Assembly (NCBI GenBank): GCA_001630475.1
Contig: KV419402.1
Location: 122,333-186,332 of the forward strand
Source of the DNA: Sistotremastrum niveocremeum HHB9708
Lineage: Eukaryota; Basidiomycota; Agaricomycetes; Sistotremastrales; Sistotremastraceae
DNA length: 64,000 nucleotides
Reading direction: 5' to 3'
The notes beneath the pieces were generated by a model that saw only the letters and a list, made by a program, of their open reading frames with translations, was not told the origin of the DNA and ran no database searches. The translations under genes were made by a program, and so were the position numbers. How positions within the stretch are numbered: position 1 is the stretch's first letter; each line of letters starts with the position of its first letter. Positions 58,502 to 64,000 of the stretch are shown here, in pieces.

Positions 58502-59648
58502 TCTCTTTGTATCAATCATGTGTATAAATTGCGTCACCCACAACTCGCAACTGAATACAATTTCCAATGTTCCATGTTATAAAAGTCGCTCGATATGAAA
58601 GAATATTCAGCCAGACAATGAATGGCTTCCGGCCGTGAACTCCGAAGCCCTGAGGGATCACAAGTCTCAGCTGTGGAGAGCATTGTGAGAATCGAGTGTT
58701 CTCTGGCTCCATGATTTTCAGGGCATTGCTCTCTTGGGAAAATATCCAATTGCCCATCCATAGGTCTGTGTCGAGCTGAAAATTGGAAGCTGACATATGA
58801 AAATAGTTTCTGGGTCAGGCACCTGCTCGCAAGGGAGAGGAACCCTGAGAAGGCCTGAAATTTGAATTAGTCCCTAGATGTCAAATGCGAGGGGCAGAGT
58901 AGTCACATCAGCGATCATTATTACATAATGAAGTTCCATCCACCCAATCTAGGTGGTGAAGTTCATCTGGAGCACATATATCTAGATTCTGCAGAGGTAT
59001 GAAGGGACTCAAACCGTGAGGAATGCGGGTGTGAGCCGACAGTAGATTTTTGCACATAAGTTATTGTCACCAGGAATCCCGTTAAACAACGGCGAAGACT
59101 TTTGCGAACCTGGAGCACGAGCACGACCGAAAGCATGTGGTTTCCAAGTTCTTTGATGCAGTCGAAGCGTTGACGCGTTGACGGGATTAGAAATCGGCGG
59201 GATGTTCTGGATATGGGAGCCGATAGCAAAGCGACGTCAAGCAGAAAGTTCTAATCGCTCACTTGATACCAAGCGACACATAAACAGATTCAATAAGTCC
59301 CAGCAATCTCAAAGAGTCAAATAAATTTACTTGTGAGGTGCATGAAACTGGTACTAGTAGATCTTGTAGACCGCACCCGAATTTTTATAACATTGTTCGG
59401 TAATTTCTCAGCACAACCCCGTCATTAAAAATAGCATAGTTTTGAGAATATAAACTCACGATGTCAAGCCAGTATTACGTCCCGCAACCCGCATTTAATG
59501 CTGCAGCGTTCGGCTAACCAACCCGCCGTTCGGCCCGAGTCTTCGGAAGCAGAATTGTATACATTTGTTTGGTCAAACTTCTCTTCAGACCGATAAGCGA
59601 CCAAATCTCCCTTTTTGCTTTACCACAAGCACTAGAGGCCTCGGACCA
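58502..59648. other. Intergenic
   Basis: No gene recognised on either strand; minus-strand frames at 58796-58512 and 59229-58963 have no support. Confidence 0.45.
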
Positions 59649-61956
59649 ATGTCCTACGAAGAAGAACCACTGCTAGGCTCTGAGACCGACGTAGATTTTG
59701 CTTCACACGACCCAGCTGAGGGAGGAGCATTGAGAGAAGGTAATGTCCCCCTGTGCGCCAAGATGCCGGTTGAGCGGCAGAAATAAGCATTGACAGATGG
59801 GCGCTGATCATCGTCCTGCAGGTGAAGCCCATGGAGAGGAGTTTGACGATATACCAAAGTCAAAAAGACAACTTGGTATGAGGCCGCCCATCGAGAAATT
59901 CAAAGAACGTCTATCTTATCAGAGCTGGCTCGATTAGGATTTGCTAGTGCTGCGTTCCTGATCACGAACCGGATTGTAGGAACTGGGTCGGTCTCCCGTC
60001 AATTTTTCTGAAAATGCTTCAATCTTGCTCGACAGAATCTTCGCCAATCCTTCAATCGTCCTACGAAGTGGCGGCAGTGTGGGAATGGCGCTAAGCCTTT
60101 GGTTAATGGGCGCCCTGGTGGCGTTCGCAGGGATGGCAGTTTTTCTGGAACTGGGAACAGTGCGTACATCTTTCCCAATATCGACGGACTAAACTGAGAA
60201 CTTTCACAGGGACTTCCTCGTAATGGCGGGGAGAAAGTGTATCTAGAATTCATTTATCGGAAACCACGGTATCTCACTTCGTGCATGTACGCAGCGTACA
60301 TCCTCATCGTCGTAAGTTCCTTTCAACCCACTGAGTTGTGAGATCTCAAACCATTGTGTCAGGCAACCTCAGCCAATAGCGCTGTCTTCGGAGAATGTGA
60401 GTGAACATGCAAGATTTCAGATGCCTCAGAGTTTATCTTGCTATAGACGTCTTGCGTGCCCTATCTCTCGAACCGGGACTGTGGAACACGCGCTTAATGG
60501 GCCTCTTGGGACTATCCAGCTCAGTACTCCTCCACGCGACATTCTTGAAGGCAGGACTGCGAGTACAAAACACACTCGGCCTTCTCGGCCTTGCCAATCT
60601 CCTCTTTGTGGCCTTCTCTGGACTCCTAGCAAGACTCGGTCTGATATCCCTTACAGACGGAAGAAAGCTACCGAACAATTTTGAGAACATGTGGGAGGGA
60701 ACTAATTGGGGCGACAGCAATGCTATCGTAACTGGATTAATTGTGGTGACAACGTACGTTCACAAGAGTTACTCCTAAACCTTGATCGAGGCTGACGCGT
60801 GTAAGATAGATCCTACGTGGGCTACAGCAACGCCAATTACGCCATGTCTGAGATTAGGGATCCTGTTCGGACGATGAAGCGAGCAGCCCCGACGGCCCTC
60901 ATGAGCATCGCCGTCATTTATCTTTTTGTCAATGTCTCATATTTTGCGGTCGTCGAGAAATCCGAGATACTTGGGAGTGGTAGGACCGTCGCGTACGTTC
61001 GTTTAATCCAGTATCATGGCCGCAGCTTGATTGATCCTACTATACCAGTGCCCTCTTCTATCGAAATCTCTACGGCAGGAATGCGGAGAAGGTAGCGTTC
61101 TCAAATGCTACTTGACATGACTCTGAACCGACCACACGTAGATCCTGAGTCTTCTTATTGCCTTCAGCACCCAAGGTAATATTCTAGCCATGTCATTCGG
61201 ACGCGGTAGAAGTAAGCTTGCATTTATTTCTCGAAGGTGACACGCTGACATCACCGATTTAGTCATACAAGAGTTGGGTCGCGAGGGAGTGATTCCGTTC
61301 TCGTCATTCTTTGCTTCAAACTGGCCGTTCAACACGCCTGCTGCTGGGCTCTTCGAGTACTGGTTCCTATCAGCCCTCGGGCTTCTGATCACTCCCCCGG
61401 GAGACGTATTCTTACTCATGTCGAATTGTAAGCAATCTATCTGAATCGTGTGGTAATCATTGAGCACTGACCTTATTGTCATAGTATCAACTTATCCAAT
61501 ATGCATCTACAACGCACTCCTAGCTGCTGGCCTCCTTATCCTCCGGCTGCCATCCTTTCAAAAGGACCCAGCATACGCATGGTCACCCGCGTTCAGTGCA
61601 TGGACATGGGCCATCGTATTCTTCCTCGTGGCTAATCTCTACCTCGTGTTCGCTGCGTGGATTCCCCCCATCCCAGGAAACCCCGGGCCGTACAGAGCAC
61701 TACCTTATTGGGTATGTATCTACCCATGATCCTTGTCTGTTTTCTCTTATTGATAATTCCATCACAGAGTCATCCAGTAACGATTATTGGAATTCTTTTC
61801 CTTGGGGCAATGTATTGGTTAATCCGATTTCGATATCTGCCATATAGAAGCCGATATGCGCTTCGCAAGGTCTGGTACCGCGGCGTTGATGGCTTCACTA
61901 GAAGTAAGTTTCGGAAGGTACCTATTGACTAGACCTATTTTATTTTAGACATCTGA
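59649..61956 (+). CDS. Amino-acid permease, MUP1 / L-type (LAT) family
   Basis: About 530 aa in ten or so exons. ATG 59649 (MSYEEEPLLG), a short acidic cytosolic N-terminus, then LGLASAAFLITNRIVGTG and the first helix. The next segments are MALSLWLMGALVAFAGM, ELGTGLPRNGGEKVYLE (a substrate-loop hallmark of the MUP1 group), YILIVATSANSAVF, GLIVVTTSYVGYSNANY and further hydrophobic segments, about 12 in all. The last intron is a strong GTAAGT...TTTTAG (61903-61948), giving a stop at 61954; unspliced, the frame ends at 61932. The family imports methionine and other neutral amino acids at the plasma membrane. No odd feature apart from the alternative end. Confidence 0.88.
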
Positions 61957-62845
61957 TTGCATTGCTTTGACTGTTGCGCCATCATTTGTATCATTAAATC
62001 TTTCGCATTTCTACTCACGAATGGATTCGGCTGGATTCTGAGATCAGTGTATGACGGTCGATTTTCTTTCAGGGAATTACTGCGTGACGGTGTCAAATCC
62101 AGCACCTAGTCTATCCGTTTCGGGGCCCACTGTGTTAGATCATTGACAGTGGAAAGCTTCATTTCGAATGCCAGAAACGTGGCGTCACGGTGGCGAGGGC
62201 TAATTGAAGGCATCGGAGCTGGAATCGCCACGTTGCCGGCCGGCGCTCTTTCGAATTTACTGCTGTCGCAATGCGTGAAACTCGAGGGTTGTACTGATGG
62301 AGCCTCCTCATCAGAGTTGACCATCAGCGGGGATCTATGCTATTTTGGGATATCTGGGTAGTACACTGGAAACGGGGTCCATCTTTCTGAGCCACATCTC
62401 CGAGCTCGAACACCGACCGACGGTGACCGACCAAGCAACAGATGACATGGAACTCAGAAACGCCCGGCCAACATCCACGTTCTGTAACCCTAACACAATG
62501 GTATAACCGTACAGAAGCCTGTGTTCTCAGCCGGACGCCTGATGCATGCCTTTTGCGCATGCGTGGAGGGAGAGCAAAGCGTGGAGTCGTTCATCGACCT
62601 GTCTCTTGAAATTTCAGACCTTGATAGAACCCTCGCACTTGTATGTGTGCCACTTAATTGCGTCTCCTATACGTCATTGACGTTATATGTTCATTTTTAC
62701 AGATTTACGCTACAGTAATATCTGGTCGCAGCCAGCGTGAAAATTTGCCAGCCATAGAGACTTGGTGTGTTTAGGAGTCCTTTTCATTGAGAGATTGGGT
62801 TCTGAATCTGTGGGACTCAGATATACAAGATTCCATCAACATCTC
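61957..62845. other. Intergenic with one minus-strand open frame
   Basis: A 72-codon minus-strand frame with ATG (62324-62106; MVNSDEEAPSVQPSSF…) is polar, has no domain, and may be chance. Nothing else recognised. Confidence 0.35.
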
Positions 62846-64000
62846 ATGCCAGCCATATGTGCCGGCGACAATACCCTGGCCGTAGAGCAAGATAATTTCT
62901 GGAAAACTCTCGTAAGCTCCTCATTACAGGCTGTCCCTGTTTGAGAGCTTACACGGCTGAAGTTAGATGGTGGAAAGCTTCAACCGCATCAGATAGGGTG
63001 GCTAGTATCTGGAATATGTGCTACTTTGTCAGTCATCATCACGACAGTGAATGCTGTTCGACACGCTAGGCACGCACTCCGTTATCTATCGGTTTGACCT
63101 GGGCTGTCTTTGCTTATCATGTCTCCGCAGAAATTATCATGTACCTCTCGAACAACGCCAAATGTATGTCTATCTTCTTACGGATTCATCGCATTCGTGC
63201 TCAATGTGAATGCCCAGCCTTCGGATACTTCAAATGCCGCCCATCTATGCCACCATCTCGTTCTTCTCATATCGTTATTTTCGCTCATACACCTACTTCG
63301 ATATCGTCCAAGTCATATATGAGTCCTTCACAGTCTGCGCTTTCTTGTACGAATTCGACTTTCACGCCTTCTATCCTAGCCCTAACTACCTTCCCTCCCA
63401 GCCTCCTCATCCTTCAATACGTTGCCAGAACTGCTGGGGACAATCATGCCGAAAATGCTTTGCGCCGTAAAGATAAACGCCGTCTCCCGTTTCCTTTCAT
63501 GTGCTTTCTCTACCGACCTACCAAAGTGTATTTCATGTACACTCTCAAGTGGTCTATTCTCCAATATGCGATCATCGGTCCGCTGGTAGCCATAGTCGGG
63601 GTGATCACAAACGTTTTCGGACTTTATTGTGAAAGCGGGCCTTTCAACCCTCACTTTGCCCACGTGTATCTCGAGGTTGTGAACTTCGTCAGCAATTCGT
63701 GTGTCTCGAATGTCTTTCAGCTTGACTCTCTCTAATGTGCCTTCGAATAGTATCACTTTTTACGCGCTTTCGGTATTCCAAGGTTTAACATCTCGCGAGC
63801 TGTCTGGTCTGCGACCGAAAGTGAAATTCTTTGCTATTCAATTCATCACATCGTACACCTTTTATCAATCTCTCCTCGTAAGCCCGGCTGCCTTTAGCCT
63901 CACATTATACTAACTATATACGGTCTTTAAGTTCTCCATTCTTGAGAAGACCGGGACCATTAAGTCGACCACTTTTTGGACGCAGGCAAATGTGGCCAAC
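62846..64000 (+). CDS. DUF300 / TMEM184 (organic solute transporter Ost-alpha-like) protein, partial
   Basis: Starts at ATG 62846 (MPAICAGDNTLAVEQ) and runs off the right edge. After an intron come HQIGWLVSGICATLSVII (first helix) and HARHALRYLS, then, over further introns, MPPIYATISFFSYRYF, the family hallmark, then FDIVQVIYESF, RLPFPFMCFLYRPTKVYFMY and LKWSILQYAIIGPL, VYLEVVNF and LRPKVKFFAIQFITSYTFYQSLL. DUF300 proteins have about seven helices and sit in plasma or vacuolar membranes; Ost-alpha and TMEM184 are distant relatives. Function in fungi is not well defined. Confidence 0.9.

Noticed and set aside
1-64000. LTR elements, CRISPR arrays, rRNA and tRNA genes
   Set aside because: I looked for long direct repeats with coding interiors, regularly spaced repeats and tRNA A/B boxes and saw none; reading by eye could miss degraded copies.

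Overview
The window reads as basidiomycete nuclear DNA, most likely Agaricomycotina. Genes are broken by many 45-65 nt GT-AG introns, there are no operons, and the gene set fits: SMC2, a golgin, an enlarged G-alpha, a PAAF1/Rpn14-like WD40 protein, a TKL-type kinase with a C1 domain, a MUP1-like amino-acid permease, a DUF300/TMEM184 protein, and a very large GTPase/von Willebrand A protein of a type found in mushroom-forming fungi. No tRNA, rRNA, CRISPR array or LTR element was recognised.

Layout. 1-10.5 kb is gene-poor: one secreted double-psi beta-barrel-like protein (1781-2259, minus), five dispersed copies of a TATATAA plus CTCATCTA promoter module, decayed gene-like fragments, and two short hAT-type MITEs (9748-10029 and 10567-10866), each with a perfect 8-bp target duplication; the first interrupts a reading frame. 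12.9-21.7 kb is one gene for the large GTPase/vWA protein. 22.4-29.3 kb holds a golgin-like coiled-coil gene tail-to-tail with SMC2.

29.7-58.5 kb holds the most interesting feature: 17 tiny genes for secreted cysteine-rich proteins (68-95 aa), interspersed with the G-alpha, PAAF1-like and kinase genes. All share the framework C-x(3-11)-C-x-C-x(9-16)-C-x(8-12)-C-x(2-8)-C (one member lacks the end cysteines). All have a phase-0 intron separating the signal-peptide exon from the CxC exon, and eleven have the CxC pair on a 37-52 nt microexon of 3n+1 length. They look like a locally expanded effector-like family that I cannot match to a named one. Three of them form a two-exon tandem group (47.9-52.1 kb); a block of small repeats seems to have landed between one of these genes and its promoter.

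59.6-64 kb carries two membrane-protein genes, the last running off the right edge. Exon boundaries were read by eye from splice consensus and frame; those of the small genes are firm, those of the large GTPase gene are approximate in places.
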